Shown: piece after piece, positions 28,248 through 38,655 of the stretch
How the letters are laid out: every line of letters starts with the position of its first letter
How positions within the stretch are numbered: position 1 is the stretch's first letter
Source of the DNA: Ardenticatenaceae bacterium
GTDB taxonomy: Bacteria; Chloroflexota; Anaerolineae; Promineifilales; Promineifilaceae
Reading direction: 5' to 3'
Length of the DNA: 64,000 nucleotides
Assembly: GCA_011525915.1 (NCBI GenBank)
Contig: WYBM01000038.1
Span: 1 to 64,000, forward strand
The notes under the pieces: model-generated
Databases searched by the model: none
What the model was told of the DNA's origin: nothing
What the model saw: only the letters and a program-made list of their open reading frames with translations
Program-made: the position numbers and the translations under genes

Positions 28248-29426
28248 ATGATGCGTTATCAACATAGGATCAACCAACTTTTGGATAAACTGGTTCGCCC
28301 AGAGCTTCATCTCTTTCACCTGACCCGATCTACCTTTCTGGTGATGGGGTACGTGGGTTTGCTGCTGGCCTGCCTGCTGGTGATGTCATTGAGCATGTTC
28401 TGGAGCCTGTCTTATGGGCTGATGGCGCTGCTGATTGTCACGGCCGTGATCACCTTTCTGGCGCTTAACATGCTTGTCAAAATCATCACCGGGCAGGAAA
28501 CTATTGTCTGTATTCACCATCAAGTGGCCGTCGTGTTAGTAACAGCGCTGCTCCTTAAACTGCTGCACCAGCCCGTTTTGCCCTATCTGGCCATCATCAT
28601 GTTGGGCGTGGGCGTGTTTATCGGCACAGGGCGCATAGGCTGCCTGATGGTCGGCTGCTGCCACGGCCGTCCCAGCCGCTGGGGTGTCTGTTACGGGCAC
28701 AAACATGCCCAAGCCGGTTTTGCCCCTTACTTTGTTGGCGTGCGCTTTTTCCCCATTCAAGCCGTGGCTTCATGTTTATTGTTTGCCAATGTGGCCGTGG
28801 GCGCCCTGTTAGTACTGCTGGGCAAACCAGGCCAGGCCTTGGTCTGGTACCTGGTGGTCTATTGTACCGGCCGCTTTTTCCTGGAATTTTTCCGTGGCGA
28901 CCCGGCGCGCCCTTACTTTTGGGGCCTTTCTGAACCACAATGGAATGCGTTGGTCGTTACCGTGGTCGTTCTCAGCGCGGGTGCCAGTGGGTTACTGCCA
29001 GTGTTAAGGTGGCAGTTGGCCGCCACGGCCGTGCTCATTTTGGGCGCCCTTGTGGTCATCATCCGGGCACGTTCACCCCAAAAAGACAGGCGCTATTACT
29101 GGCAGCCCCGGCACGTTCGGGAAGTGGCCGAAGCGGTTAACCAGATATACCCCAGGCCGCTTACCGGTACCCCTGTGGTTATGGATGTGACCACCACCTC
29201 GCTGGGCATTTGCATTTCCGCCAGCCATGTGCCCGATGCCGACGGTTTTGTCAACCATTATGCCCTTTCGGCGGCGAATGGCACGATGACACCGGCTAGC
29301 GCCGCCGCCATCGCCGCCCTGATTATGCACCTGAAACACCCGGTGCAGCCCGGCGAACTGGTCAACAGCAACCGGGGTATATTCCATCTACTGGTTCCAG
29401 CACAACTTGGAGTGAGGGATGAGTGA
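28248..29426 (+). CDS. Lgt-like membrane protein within the cargo island
   Basis: Residues about 25-280 form seven or so hydrophobic helices resembling prolipoprotein diacylglyceryl transferase: GRIGCLMVGCCHGRPSRWGVCYG at the position of Lgt's GRIGNF...GRP segment, and CTGRFFLEFFRGD for the RFFVEFFR motif. The HPSQLYE segment reads FPIQAVA, so the usual His is lost. A soluble C-terminal domain (about 285-392) is not part of Lgt. Four or five cysteines cluster near residue 140. It overlaps cargo 2 by 8 bp. It may lipidate, anchor or protect against cargo. The start is uncertain (28248 or 28251). Catalysis is not assured. Confidence 0.65.
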   Translation: MMRYQHRINQLLDKLVRPELHLFHLTRSTFLVMGYVGLLLACLLVMSLSMFWSLSYGLMALLIVTAVITFLALNMLVKIITGQETIVCIHHQVAVVLVTALLLKLLHQPVLPYLAIIMLGVGVFIGTGRIGCLMVGCCHGRPSRWGVCYGHKHAQAGFAPYFVGVRFFPIQAVASCLLFANVAVGALLVLLGKPGQALVWYLVVYCTGRFFLEFFRGDPARPYFWGLSEPQWNALVVTVVVLSAGASGLLPVLRWQLAATAVLILGALVVIIRARSPQKDRRYYWQPRHVREVAEAVNQIYPRPLTGTPVVMDVTTTSLGICISASHVPDADGFVNHYALSAANGTMTPASAAAIAALIMHLKHPVQPGELVNSNRGIFHLLVPAQLGVRDE

Positions 29427-31551
29427 AGCCGCCGTAGCCACACCACAGAAATCCACGATCAACGCTGCCTCAGAGCCAAACCATAAGGCCGGGCGGCGCC
29501 AATGTGCCTGCGGCCAGCATACCATTGCCGGCGGCCAATGTGACGCCTGCCGCCAGAAGCGGTTAACGCTGCAGCGCAAGGATAAAACACCCACCGGTCC
29601 AACGCGGCTCACAGCCGATGCCGTAGCCCATAACCGGCCACCCCGCTTCGGAGCAGATTTTACCCACGTCCATCTGCGTACCGCGCCCGCCATGCTGCAG
29701 CGCCTGCCCCGTGGGGTAGAAGCCGCCATTCCAGAGGAAACGGCCGTGCCCACTCCCACCTCGGCCACCGCCGAAGCCACCCCCACTGCCGAACCAGGAG
29801 CCGCCCCCGCCCCCACCAGTGAGTCGGCTGCCTCTGGTGAAACGGCCGTGCCCGGCCTGCTGGTGGCAGACGAGGCCACCGACCTGGGCGCCGGCCAGAT
29901 GCGTAAAGGAGCGTTTTTGGCGGAACTGCGTACGGCCGTGTGTGCCGCCGCCGATACCGAACTGGCTGCTGCCGGTCGTGATACTGAAGGCTGCCCTTAC
30001 CTCGATTATTGGTTCGACTACTACGGCCAGCGGGACGCCGGGCATATTGAACGGGCCCTGCGCCGCTATGCGCCCCAGGCCCAGAATATGGTCGCTGCCC
30101 GGGAGTATATTCCCCTGGTGGCCGAACGAGTGCGGCAGGGTGTGGCCCGTTGGGCCAGCACTGGTCAGATCAGCGGCATGCCGGAGGGCATCCCATTGAT
30201 ATCAGGGGCCTTGGGCAGCATGAGCGGTTTATTGGCCGGTGTGGGCACTCTGTTTTTTAGGGCCCGCCCTGGTGGGGTCAGAGAAGCCGGTGATCCCCAT
30301 ACCATTCAAGCGCAGTTGGGCCACGGCCGTGGGTTGGACAGCGGCGTACGCACCCGTATGGAATCTGCCTTTGGCACCAGCTTTAGCCACGTACAGTTAC
30401 ATAACGACAATAATGCAGCCAGGCTCTCTAGCAGCCAGAATGCACGTGCTTTCACGGTGGGGCAACACATAGCCTTTGGTGCCGGCGAATACCGGCCCGG
30501 CACCCTCTTGGGGGATGCGCTCATTGCCCATGAATTGGCGCATGTGGTCCAACAAAGTGGGGCCACTACCTCTGTGGCACCAATGAAGATAGAAAGCGCT
30601 GGTTATGAGACATTGGAAATGGATGCGGATAGAGCGGCTGTGGCGGCGACAACCTCATTATGGGGTAACACAACCAGTGCCTTCGCCACTGTAATCCCAA
30701 ATGCCATACCTCGTTTAAGGTCCGGGCTGCGCTTGCAGCGATGCGCCTCGACACAAACACCCCAGGTCCATACAACTCAGCCAACACCAACTGCGACAAC
30801 AAATTATGGCTGCCCACCTATACTGGAAAACCCACAATGGCAAGTGGCCCAGACTCCCATTTTGCGGTTAAATAATGGATGTAACGTCCAATTGGCGCAA
30901 AGTGGCGGCGGGGAAGGCATGGAGTTTACAGGCCTGGTTAATATGGGGGGGAATTGTAACGGGAGTGTTTACTTTGTCCAATATGCGCACCCCAATCGAA
31001 CGCTTGTTTATTGTACACCAAGTAATCGCACGGAGGGTCTATGTGTCACACCCCCGTGGAGTATAGATAAATCCTGGCCTTATCCACAACCATACGGTAC
31101 CAATTTCACCATGTCAACCAGCGGCAGCAGCACAGAACAAAGGCAGGCGCGCATCGTAGACAGCCCAGGCCAGGAAAATATTTCAAACCCAAGCATCCCA
31201 CGAGCTCGAATCTGCATCAGAGATGAGTTTGTCACTTACCTTGTTTTCGAGCCTGCAAACGGAAGCCCTATGCCCTTGGCTTGGCTGGAATGGAACTACA
31301 ATGCTCAAGCCTGGCGCAATAGCGGCAATTGTCCGCCAACCAGTACAACGAATGACTGCACAGGCTGGCAGGTTACCGGTACCGGTGCCAAAGGAAGAGA
31401 AAGTTTTGTGCCAGGAAACATGCACAGTAGCGTTCCTTTAAATCGTTCCGCACCCGTCATTTCCCCTCCATTTGGGCTTTTAGGAAACGCAACTGATTGT
31501 GCCGATACCAATTGTCCATTGCCATCGACAGGTGGCTCTGGCGCAAAGTGA
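29419..31551 (+). CDS. DUF4157 (eCIS core) cargo/toxin protein 2, unknown C-terminus
   Basis: The 710-residue protein shares with cargo 1, 3 and 4 the Cys motif (CACGQHT, CxxC at about 29-44), the Pro/Thr linker, the helical region ([28 protein letters not shown]) and DUF4157 (about 296-380) with HELAH near 371. The C-terminal 260 residues differ: a Cys-rich beta-type region with [21 protein letters not shown], and [29 protein letters not shown]. This end resembles the end of cargo 4 (WLLWTPAGGSRTPLAKVEWYWKAKAT), so the two share a diverged module. No ACGGCCGT occurs after about 30.7 kb in this gene. Role: probable eCIS effector. Confidence 0.75.
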   Translation: MSEAAVATPQKSTINAASEPNHKAGRRQCACGQHTIAGGQCDACRQKRLTLQRKDKTPTGPTRLTADAVAHNRPPRFGADFTHVHLRTAPAMLQRLPRGVEAAIPEETAVPTPTSATAEATPTAEPGAAPAPTSESAASGETAVPGLLVADEATDLGAGQMRKGAFLAELRTAVCAAADTELAAAGRDTEGCPYLDYWFDYYGQRDAGHIERALRRYAPQAQNMVAAREYIPLVAERVRQGVARWASTGQISGMPEGIPLISGALGSMSGLLAGVGTLFFRARPGGVREAGDPHTIQAQLGHGRGLDSGVRTRMESAFGTSFSHVQLHNDNNAARLSSSQNARAFTVGQHIAFGAGEYRPGTLLGDALIAHELAHVVQQSGATTSVAPMKIESAGYETLEMDADRAAVAATTSLWGNTTSAFATVIPNAIPRLRSGLRLQRCASTQTPQVHTTQPTPTATTNYGCPPILENPQWQVAQTPILRLNNGCNVQLAQSGGGEGMEFTGLVNMGGNCNGSVYFVQYAHPNRTLVYCTPSNRTEGLCVTPPWSIDKSWPYPQPYGTNFTMSTSGSSTEQRQARIVDSPGQENISNPSIPRARICIRDEFVTYLVFEPANGSPMPLAWLEWNYNAQAWRNSGNCPPTSTTNDCTGWQVTGTGAKGRESFVPGNMHSSVPLNRSAPVISPPFGLLGNATDCADTNCPLPSTGGSGAK

Positions 31552-31568
31552 AGCGAGACGCGGAATAA

Positions 31569-33617
31569 ATGGATGCAATAGCTGCGCAAGCAAAAAGAAA
31601 CCATATAAAAGCTGATTCCTCTCAGGAAAAAGCGATGACCCAGCGTAAATGCGCTTGTGGCCAACATACGGTGGCCGGCGGTGAATGCCAGGCATGCCGC
31701 CAAAAACGGCTGAAGCTGCAACGCTGGCATAAGGGGCATACTGGTCTGGGGCTGCTGGCAAACTATTATGCCGCCAGTAGCAGCAGCGTCATGCCTCGCT
31801 TTGACACAGATTTCACCCGCGTGCCGCTGCGCACGCCAACACCACCCATACAGCGGCTGCCACGTGGGGAAGTAGTCCAGCTGCCGGAGGAAACGGCTGC
31901 CCCCCTAGTGGAAACAGCCGCCGCTTCATCTGAAACCCCATCGGCTGCTCCAGAAACGACCACCGCCGAACCAGCCAGCGAACCGGCGACGTCTGAGACG
32001 ACGGCCATGGCCGCCCTGCTGGTGGCTGATGAAGCCACCGAATTGGGCCCCGGGCAGATGCGCAAAAGCGACTTTTTGGCAGAACTACGCACGGCCGTAT
32101 GTGCCGCCGCCGATGCGGAATTAACCACCGCTGGCCGCGATACCGAAGGCTGCCCTTACCTCAGTTATTGGTTTGACTACTATGAACAACGGGAAGCCGC
32201 CCATGTCGAACGGGCCCTGCGACGTTATGCGCCATCGGCCAGGGATGCCACCAGCGCCAGCGCTTACATCCCCATTGTGGCCGAACGAGTGCGGCAGGGG
32301 GTGGCCCGTTGGGTCAGAACAGGTGACATGAGTGGTGTACCTGAAGGAATCCCCTTGATGGTACCAACCGGCGGCATCGGCGGTTTGTTGGCTGGCGTCG
32401 GCAGCCTATTTTTTAAGGCGCGCCCGGGTGGGGCAAAAGAACCTGATGATCCGCATGCCGTTCAAGCGCAGTTGGGCCACGGCCGTACGCTGGACAGCGG
32501 CGTGCGCGTGCGCATGGAATCGGCCTTTGGCACCAGTTTTAGCCACGTGCGCCTGCACAATGACAGCCATGCCGCCGGGCTTTCCAGTAACCTGAACGCC
32601 CGCGCCTTCACCGTGGGTGAGCACGTCGCTTTTGGTGCTGGTGAGTATCAACCTGGGTCTCCGCTTGGGGATGCGCTCATCGCCCATGAACTGGCCCATG
32701 TGGTCCAGCAAAGGGGCGCGGGCGCGTCAGTAGCTCCTATGGAGATGGGGAATGCCCATGATGCTGCCTTGGAGAAAGATGCGGACGACACGGCCGTGGA
32801 CACCGTGATGGCTCTGCACGGAGGCAGGCAAAACCTGGCTGAGGCAGCCGGGCGCATCAGGCCAGCCCTGCGCACCGGCCTGCAGTTACAGCGATGTGCG
32901 TCTACCCCCGCTCGCCGGGAAACGTTACCCGAACCCTTACCTGTCGACCAGGCAGCCAGCGGGGCCTGCAGCGCAGACGAACGCCAATCAATGGAAAGGT
33001 TTAACCCTTGCTGCACCGCCTCTATGCTGCGTGAGATTGGCATTCTGAAGGCACAGGCCATCCCGATCCTTCAGGGAGCCGTAAACACCTTAACCACCTC
33101 TCCAGGGAGTGTAGAGGGGCACCTGTGGGAGCATTTTCGCATACGCCCGAATGACAGTCGACGCCTGCCTCAGGTATCGCAACAACTCAGCAATATGCTG
33201 TCGAAGATGCAGGGCCATGAAACAATTTATGGCTGTCGCGATAAAAATGAAGATCCAATGTGCCGCCCTGACAGCATCTTTCCCGTCCGCGCCAGCACTT
33301 CTCCTACCTGCACGGCCAGTGGGCCCTATTATCTGCACTTTTGCGCTGACTACACGGACGCAGCGCGATCTGGGGGCACCTACCTCACCGGCGGCAACTG
33401 GCTAAGGACGTTTATTCATGAATACGCCCACATCGGCTGCTCCGCAGCCACGCCGATTTATCCGGCAAATACGGAATTTTACCGGAATCCGGGCGGCAGC
33501 TATCCGGTTCAGAATCCGGACAGAATGATTCAAAATGCTGATTGTTATGCCTGGTTTGCCATGGCAGTCAGAGACCGGGCGGCATCAGGCCCGCCGCCAC
33601 AGGGAACCGGCGGATAA
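31569..33617 (+). CDS. DUF4157 (eCIS core) cargo/toxin protein 3 with M35-type metallopeptidase end
   Basis: The 682-residue protein has the shared N-terminal architecture (CACGQHT motif near residue 28, linker, GPGQMRKSDFLAELR helical region, DUF4157 at about 298-384 with HELAH). The C-terminal 230 residues look like an Asp-zincin of the M35 deuterolysin/Lys-specific metalloendopeptidase type: TFIHEYAHIGC (about 615-625), then NADCYAWFA (about 656-664). Asp in NAD is the expected third zinc ligand. Many cysteines suggest disulfides in the delivered form. This is the clearest enzymatic payload of the locus. Confidence 0.8.
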   Translation: MDAIAAQAKRNHIKADSSQEKAMTQRKCACGQHTVAGGECQACRQKRLKLQRWHKGHTGLGLLANYYAASSSSVMPRFDTDFTRVPLRTPTPPIQRLPRGEVVQLPEETAAPLVETAAASSETPSAAPETTTAEPASEPATSETTAMAALLVADEATELGPGQMRKSDFLAELRTAVCAAADAELTTAGRDTEGCPYLSYWFDYYEQREAAHVERALRRYAPSARDATSASAYIPIVAERVRQGVARWVRTGDMSGVPEGIPLMVPTGGIGGLLAGVGSLFFKARPGGAKEPDDPHAVQAQLGHGRTLDSGVRVRMESAFGTSFSHVRLHNDSHAAGLSSNLNARAFTVGEHVAFGAGEYQPGSPLGDALIAHELAHVVQQRGAGASVAPMEMGNAHDAALEKDADDTAVDTVMALHGGRQNLAEAAGRIRPALRTGLQLQRCASTPARRETLPEPLPVDQAASGACSADERQSMERFNPCCTASMLREIGILKAQAIPILQGAVNTLTTSPGSVEGHLWEHFRIRPNDSRRLPQVSQQLSNMLSKMQGHETIYGCRDKNEDPMCRPDSIFPVRASTSPTCTASGPYYLHFCADYTDAARSGGTYLTGGNWLRTFIHEYAHIGCSAATPIYPANTEFYRNPGGSYPVQNPDRMIQNADCYAWFAMAVRDRAASGPPPQGTGG

Positions 33618-33722
33618 ATAACCAGTACCAGTGATCAGAAGTCAGTAACCAGTTTTTAGTGGACATTTACTGGCGTTAGGCCCTACTGATAACTGGTCAC
33701 TGATGACTGAAAACTGATACTA
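33618..33722. repeat. Dispersed repeat copy between cargo 3 and cargo 4
   Basis: The 105-bp stretch after cargo 3 is made of CAGT/ACTG units, such as ACCAGTGATCAGAAGTCAG near 33627 and a 24-bp block at 33698-33721 identical to 18363-18386. It separates cargo 4 from the others and could have served in its duplication. Confidence 0.75.
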
Positions 33723-33796
33723 GATGACGGTCAATGACACAAGTGCTTATAACCAACAAGCAATCATTAACTGTAACAGCGGGACAAGTAGAAACC

Positions 33797-35797
33797 ATGA
33801 GTGAAGCAGTCGCCGAGCAAACAAAAAGAACCAACACAAACGCCGATGGGGCCCAGAAAAATGCGGCCATCCAGCGGAAGTGTGCCTGCGGCCAGCATAC
33901 CATTGCTGGCGGCGAATGTGACGCCTGCCGCCAGAAGCGGTTAAAGCTGCAGCGTAAGGATAAAACACCCATCGGTCCAACGCGGCTCACAGCCGATGCC
34001 ACAGCCCGTACCCGGCCACCCCGCTTCGGGGCAGAGTTTACCCATGTCCATCTGCGTACCCCGCCGGCCATACTGCAGCGCCTGCCACGTGGGGTAGAAG
34101 CCACCATTCCAGAGGAAACGGCCGTCCCCACCCCCACCCCGTCCACCGCCGAAGCCACCCCCGCTGCTGAAACGGCTGAACCAGGAGCCGCCCCCGCCGT
34201 CCCCACCAGTGAGCCGGCTGCCTCTGGTGAAACGGCCGTGCCCGGCCTGCTGGTGGCAGACGAGGCCGCCGACCTGGGCGCCGGCCAGATGCGCAAAAGT
34301 GAGTTCCTGGCAGAACTACGTACGGCCGTGTGCGCCGCCGCCGATGCCGAACTGGCCGCGGCCGGTCGTGATACCGCAGGCTGCCCTTACCTGGATTACT
34401 GGTTTGACTACTACGAGCAGCGCGAGGCTGCCCATGTCGAACGGGCACTGCGCCGTTATGCGCCCGCAGCCCACCAGGCCAGCAGTGCCCGTGATTACAT
34501 CCCCCTGGTGGCCGAACGGGTGCGGCAGGGGGTAGCCCGTTGGGCGCGAACGGGTGAACTCAGCGGTGTGCCGGAGGGCATCCCCCTGACAGTGCCGGGC
34601 CTGGGCGGCCTGGGTGGCCTGCTGGCTGGGGCTGGGGGGCTGTTTTTCCAGCCCCGGCCCGGCGGCGCCAGGCCCGCCGATGACCCGCAGGCCATCCAGG
34701 CCCAGTTGGGCCACGGCCGGCCGCTGGATGGCGGTGTGCGTGCCCGCATGGAGTCTGCCTTTGGCACCGGCTTCGGCCATGTGCGGCTGCACAATGACAA
34801 TAATGCGGCAGACCTTTCCAGCCGCCAGAATGCCCGCGCTTTCACCGTGGGTGAACATGTGGCCTTTGGCGCGGGCGAATACCAGCCTGGCACCCTGCTG
34901 GGTGATGCCCTCATTGCCCATGAGTTGGCCCACGTGGTGCAGCAGGGTGCAAAAACTGATGCCCCGGCGCCGATGGAAGTTGGCAGTACCGGCTATGACG
35001 CCCTGGAAAGGGATGCGGACGCATTGGCCGCAGGTGTGGTAGCTTCGCTTTGGGGTAGGGCTGGGGCAAGTTTGGCGGATATTCGTCACCAGGCCGTGCC
35101 GCGTCTGCGGTCTGGCGTACAGTTACAACGGTGTTCAGCTAGTCGGCCACAAGTTCAGCAACCAAGTTTCCAATCCCCTAAAGGGGCCTGCCTCACAGTC
35201 AATTCAATGGAAGCCAAGAAGACCGGTAATATCGTAATGACCACCGCGTGGCCACCACCAGATCGCTGCGAGATGGTATTCGGAGAGCCGAATGCTTCTG
35301 GGATGGCGGTTGAGACTGACATTGATGTCCCCTGGGGATGTAGAGGGAAATTGGAATATGTGCAATTGGTTGATTCTTGCCGGCAGCTACGAATTGATCA
35401 GAAAGACTTCCGCAGAAAAAGCACCGGGTACATTTTGGACAAACAAGATCCCTGGCGGTCAGTATCCATTAATTCACCAGGAAATTCTACTTTTTTCGCC
35501 AAAGACAGCCCCGGGCAGCCCGTAATGGACAGACTCTCTTTCGTTTCGGCCGATGACAAATTCAAAACCTGGCTTCTGTGGACACCAGCCGGTGGCTCCA
35601 GGACCCCTCTAGCAAAAGTTGAGTGGTATTGGAAGGCAAAGGCAACCAGGATCGGCACTTCCGGTGGCTGTACCGCCGATTGGAAGATTTCTGAGCCCGA
35701 TGCCAAAGGAGGGATAGGTGCGCCAACAACGGAAATGCCTACCTGGACTGAGGACACGAAAAAATTAAATGAGTCTGCCGAACCTGGCACCTGCTAG
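33797..35797 (+). CDS. DUF4157 (eCIS core) cargo/toxin protein 4, unknown C-terminus
   Basis: The 666-residue protein is the closest relative of cargo 2 in its first 440 residues, nearly identical in long stretches, and carries the same CACGQHT/CxxC motif, TAVPTPTP linker, [23 protein letters not shown] region and DUF4157 with HELAH (about 298-385). The C-terminal 220 residues are a diverged version of the cargo 2 end with DSPGQPVMDRLSF and PLAKVEWYW. I chose the ATG at 33797 because it aligns with the cargo 2 start (MSEA); an upstream ATG at 33734 is possible. Confidence 0.75.
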   Translation: MSEAVAEQTKRTNTNADGAQKNAAIQRKCACGQHTIAGGECDACRQKRLKLQRKDKTPIGPTRLTADATARTRPPRFGAEFTHVHLRTPPAILQRLPRGVEATIPEETAVPTPTPSTAEATPAAETAEPGAAPAVPTSEPAASGETAVPGLLVADEAADLGAGQMRKSEFLAELRTAVCAAADAELAAAGRDTAGCPYLDYWFDYYEQREAAHVERALRRYAPAAHQASSARDYIPLVAERVRQGVARWARTGELSGVPEGIPLTVPGLGGLGGLLAGAGGLFFQPRPGGARPADDPQAIQAQLGHGRPLDGGVRARMESAFGTGFGHVRLHNDNNAADLSSRQNARAFTVGEHVAFGAGEYQPGTLLGDALIAHELAHVVQQGAKTDAPAPMEVGSTGYDALERDADALAAGVVASLWGRAGASLADIRHQAVPRLRSGVQLQRCSASRPQVQQPSFQSPKGACLTVNSMEAKKTGNIVMTTAWPPPDRCEMVFGEPNASGMAVETDIDVPWGCRGKLEYVQLVDSCRQLRIDQKDFRRKSTGYILDKQDPWRSVSINSPGNSTFFAKDSPGQPVMDRLSFVSADDKFKTWLLWTPAGGSRTPLAKVEWYWKAKATRIGTSGGCTADWKISEPDAKGGIGAPTTEMPTWTEDTKKLNESAEPGTC

Positions 35798-36010
35798 GGC
35801 AGTTGCCTGCAACTTCTGCGCCCGTCTTGAAGTTGAGGCAGTTGCTGTACCGTTTTGTTTAGAGCATTCGCTTATGAATCTTACAACCCTGCTATTAGTG
35901 TATGGTGACCTCAACAAGCCTCCAGATCTCGCCCGGGCTGATCGTCCGATTCCACCGGCCGGAGCTGCAGGCGCATTTACGCTAGATTGCACTAGAGGAG
36001 CTAAAACTTT
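35798..36010. other. 213-bp intergenic region between cargo and baseplate genes
   Basis: Lower in GC than the flanks. Short frames cross it (for example 35769-36014) but overlap the end of cargo 4 and have no recognisable features. A GAGGAG site near its end belongs to the next gene. It may hold a promoter for the baseplate genes, but I see no convincing -35/-10 pair. Confidence 0.35.
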
Positions 36011-36664
36011 ATGACCACATTTCCTCGCTCTCCTCGATTATTAAAGGGGGGGATTGTCCTGGTGAATCCGGGCACGGGCAATGTGCAGCGTATCATTTCG
36101 CTGCAATATAACCCGGAGACGCTCACGCGCACCTTGCAGGCCAAGACTCTGGGTGAAGGCAGTGACCGCTCCCAGGCGCTGCGCCTGACGGGGCCGCCGG
36201 TAGAATCATACAAGTTGGAGGCCGAGATTGACGCCGCCGACCAGCTTGAATTCCCGGACCAAAACGCCACGGTGCGCCAGCATGGCATTGCCCCCCAACT
36301 GGCCGCCCTGGAAACAATACTGTATCCCACCAGTGGTGACCTGCTCACGAATAACAGCCTGGCTGCCGCCGGCACACTGGAAATTGCGCCTACGGAAGCG
36401 CCGCTGATGCTGTTTGTCTGGAGCCAGAACCGGGTGCTGCCGGTGCGCCTGACAGACTTTAGCGTCACCGAGGAAGCGTTTGACCCTAACCTGAACCCGA
36501 TCCGGGCCAAAGTCAGCCTGGGCCTGCGTGTCCTGAGCGTCAATGACCTGGGTTTTGACCACCGCGGCGGCAATTTGTACATGACGTATCAACAAAAATT
36601 AGAAAACCTGGCCTCATTAAGTACCCGTGGCTCATTTGGCGACCTGGGTATTACAGGAGTGTGA
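36011..36664 (+). CDS. CIS tube-baseplate adaptor protein (Afp7-like, CIS_tube)
   Basis: The 217-residue protein matches the contractile injection system tube-protein family that joins tube and baseplate: VQRIISLQYNPETLTRTLQ near residue 25, FVWSQNRVLPVRLTDFSVTEEAFDPNLNPIRAKVSLGLRVL near 135-180. Afp7 carries a LysM domain; here LysM is in a separate small gene just downstream, so the pair together corresponds to Afp7. It begins the second half of the eCIS locus with a GAGGAG site about 10 bp upstream. Confidence 0.85.
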   Translation: MTTFPRSPRLLKGGIVLVNPGTGNVQRIISLQYNPETLTRTLQAKTLGEGSDRSQALRLTGPPVESYKLEAEIDAADQLEFPDQNATVRQHGIAPQLAALETILYPTSGDLLTNNSLAAAGTLEIAPTEAPLMLFVWSQNRVLPVRLTDFSVTEEAFDPNLNPIRAKVSLGLRVLSVNDLGFDHRGGNLYMTYQQKLENLASLSTRGSFGDLGITGV

Positions 36665-36666
36665 CA

Positions 36667-36987
36667 ATGTTTTTTGAGCAATTCCCTATGACCAGCCGGT
36701 ATCACCTTATTGAGCAGACGACGCTGACAACACCTGATGGTAAAGCCGTAGTTTATTTACGGCGGCGGTTTCTGCCGTCACCGGACCGCTTTGCCTTGAT
36801 TCAAGCACATACGGTGCAAGACGGCGACCGCCTGGACAATGTGACCGCGCACTATCTAGGAGACCCCTTGCAATTCTGGCGCATCGCCGACGCCAACAAT
36901 GCCATGCAGCCAGAAGGGCTCACGGCCGTGCCTGGCCGCAAAATACGCATCACCCAGCCGGAAGGCATACCAGGTATAGGAGTGTAA
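36667..36987 (+). CDS. LysM-like baseplate protein
   Basis: The 106-residue protein contains a LysM-like region: HTVQDGDRLDNVTAHYLGDPLQFWRIADANN (about 49-80), then PEGLTAVPGRKIRI. In phage and eCIS baseplates such LysM units (gp53-like) link hub and wedge. A GGAGTG site overlaps the stop of the upstream gene. It is the separated LysM partner of the preceding Afp7-like protein. Confidence 0.8.
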   Translation: MFFEQFPMTSRYHLIEQTTLTTPDGKAVVYLRRRFLPSPDRFALIQAHTVQDGDRLDNVTAHYLGDPLQFWRIADANNAMQPEGLTAVPGRKIRITQPEGIPGIGV

Positions 36988-36988
36988 G

Positions 36989-38116
36989 ATGCTGGAAGGG
37001 AATATCCGCCTGACACTGCTCATGGGACCGGTAGTCCCCGTGCCCGTCCCCCGCGCTGTTGTCGAGGCCCTGACGAGTGTAGAAGTGCGTAAGGCGGCCG
37101 GAGAGCCCAGCGGCTTCCAACTGACCTTTGCCTTCAGCAATGATTCGCCGTTGACTACCTTGCTGCTGCTGTTAGGCCAGGTTGGTCCTGTCATCCGCAC
37201 CATCATCATCGCCACGGTGAACGGCACACCCCATGTGTTGATGGACGGCGTGGTGGTGCAGCACCAGGTGACGCCCAACGTAGAAACAGGCCAGGCGATC
37301 TTGACGGTGACGGGGTCTGACCTGACGGCCGTGATGGCTTTTATTGACTTCACCGGCATTCCTTACCCGGCTATGCCCCGTGAAGCCCGCGTGGCCCTCA
37401 TCATCGCCAAATACGCCGTCTTTGGCATGATTCCGTTGGTCATTCCCAGCCTCTTCATCGACGTGCCTATTCCCGTCAACCGCATTCCCGTCCATCAGGG
37501 CAGCGACCTGGCATACATCAACAGACTGGCAGAGGAAGTGGGCTACGTCTTTTACATTGAGCCGGGGCCGGCGCCAGGGACCAACACGGCTTATTGGGGA
37601 CCAGAAATCAAAGTAGGCATACCTCAACCGGCGCTAAACATCAATATGGATGCCCACACCAACGTTGAATCGCTGAGTTTTACGTTTAACGGTGCGTCCA
37701 AAGTAATGCCTATTGTTTTTATTCAAAATGAAGAGACCAAGATACCCATTCCCATTCCCATCCCAGACATCGGCCCTTTGAACCCGCCCCTAGGTCTGAT
37801 CCCCCCGTTTCCGACGCAGTTTAAGATGATGCGCGATACGGCCAAGTTAAATCCGGTGCAGGCGGTAGCCCTGGGGTTGGCCGAAGCAGCCAAATCGGCT
37901 GATGCGGTGACGGGAACGGGCACCCTAGACGTGCTGCGCTACGGCCGTCTGTTGCAAGCACGTGGCCTGGTGGGTGTCCGTGGTGCCGGGAACGCGTTTA
38001 ACGGCCTCTACTTTGTCAAGAGTGTGACCCACAAAATTAAACGTGGCGAATACAAACAGGACTTTACGCTGACACGGAATGGGTTGATATCTACCGTGCC
38101 CAGAGTACCGGCCTAG
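36989..38116 (+). CDS. Baseplate hub protein (gp27/phage-late-control-D-like, Afp8 N-terminal part)
   Basis: The 375-residue protein shows the gp27/VgrG N-terminal fold: RLTLLMGP, SGFQLTFAFS, VIRTIIIATVNG, VHQGSDLAYINRLAEEVGYVFYIEPGP (the usual 'SDLAFL.RLAEE.G' motif at about 170-190), GLYFVKSVTHKIKRGEYKQDFTLTRNGL at the end. Afp8 fuses hub and spike; here the spike is a separate gene 15 bp downstream. It forms the trimeric hub at the tube tip. Confidence 0.88.
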   Translation: MLEGNIRLTLLMGPVVPVPVPRAVVEALTSVEVRKAAGEPSGFQLTFAFSNDSPLTTLLLLLGQVGPVIRTIIIATVNGTPHVLMDGVVVQHQVTPNVETGQAILTVTGSDLTAVMAFIDFTGIPYPAMPREARVALIIAKYAVFGMIPLVIPSLFIDVPIPVNRIPVHQGSDLAYINRLAEEVGYVFYIEPGPAPGTNTAYWGPEIKVGIPQPALNINMDAHTNVESLSFTFNGASKVMPIVFIQNEETKIPIPIPIPDIGPLNPPLGLIPPFPTQFKMMRDTAKLNPVQAVALGLAEAAKSADAVTGTGTLDVLRYGRLLQARGLVGVRGAGNAFNGLYFVKSVTHKIKRGEYKQDFTLTRNGLISTVPRVPA

Positions 38117-38131
38117 ATCGAGGACATGTTT

Positions 38132-38644
38132 ATGCCCGCAGAAGAAAAATTTTACGGCAAGTATCGTGGATTGGTTCTGAACAACGTAGACCCGCTGGGC
38201 AAAGGGCGGCTGTTGGTGCAGGTACCAGATGTATTGGGGTTAGGCACATCCAGTTGGGCTATGCCCTGTGTACCTGTGGCCGGCATCCAGACAGGGCATT
38301 ACGTCGTGCCCCTCATTGGCGCCGGCGTCTGGGTTGAGTTTGAAGGCGGCAATACGGACTATCCGATCTGGGTCGGTGGGTTTTGGGGATCGCGGGCAGA
38401 AATTCCGGCCACGGCCAACATAGCCACCCCCGGTGTACCCGTCATGATTTTAGAATCTCCACTGAAACATGCCATTGTCATCAGTGACACGCCCATCCCG
38501 CCCATGCTGGCCGGCGGCATCATGCTGCGCAGCGGCGCCTCTAGTATCACCGTGGGGCCAGATGGCGTCACCATCACTGCCCCTAAGGTGGAAATTAATG
38601 GCCTGACACTTATTAACAAAGGCGCCCTCACCATCACCCTTTAA
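38132..38644 (+). CDS. Spike protein with gp5-type OB fold
   Basis: This 170-residue protein resembles the gp5/VgrG spike: YGKYRGLVLNNVDPLGKGRLLVQVPDVLG (OB fold, about 8-35), VPLIGAGVWVEFEGGNTDYPIWVGGFWG, then a beta-helix-type tail (GGIMLRSGASSITVGPDGVTITAPKVEINGL). An ATG six bases upstream (38126) is too close to the GAGG site; 38132 has normal spacing. It forms the central puncturing device with the hub. Confidence 0.87.
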   Translation: MPAEEKFYGKYRGLVLNNVDPLGKGRLLVQVPDVLGLGTSSWAMPCVPVAGIQTGHYVVPLIGAGVWVEFEGGNTDYPIWVGGFWGSRAEIPATANIATPGVPVMILESPLKHAIVISDTPIPPMLAGGIMLRSGASSITVGPDGVTITAPKVEINGLTLINKGALTITL

Positions 38645-38655
38645 GGAGAGCAACT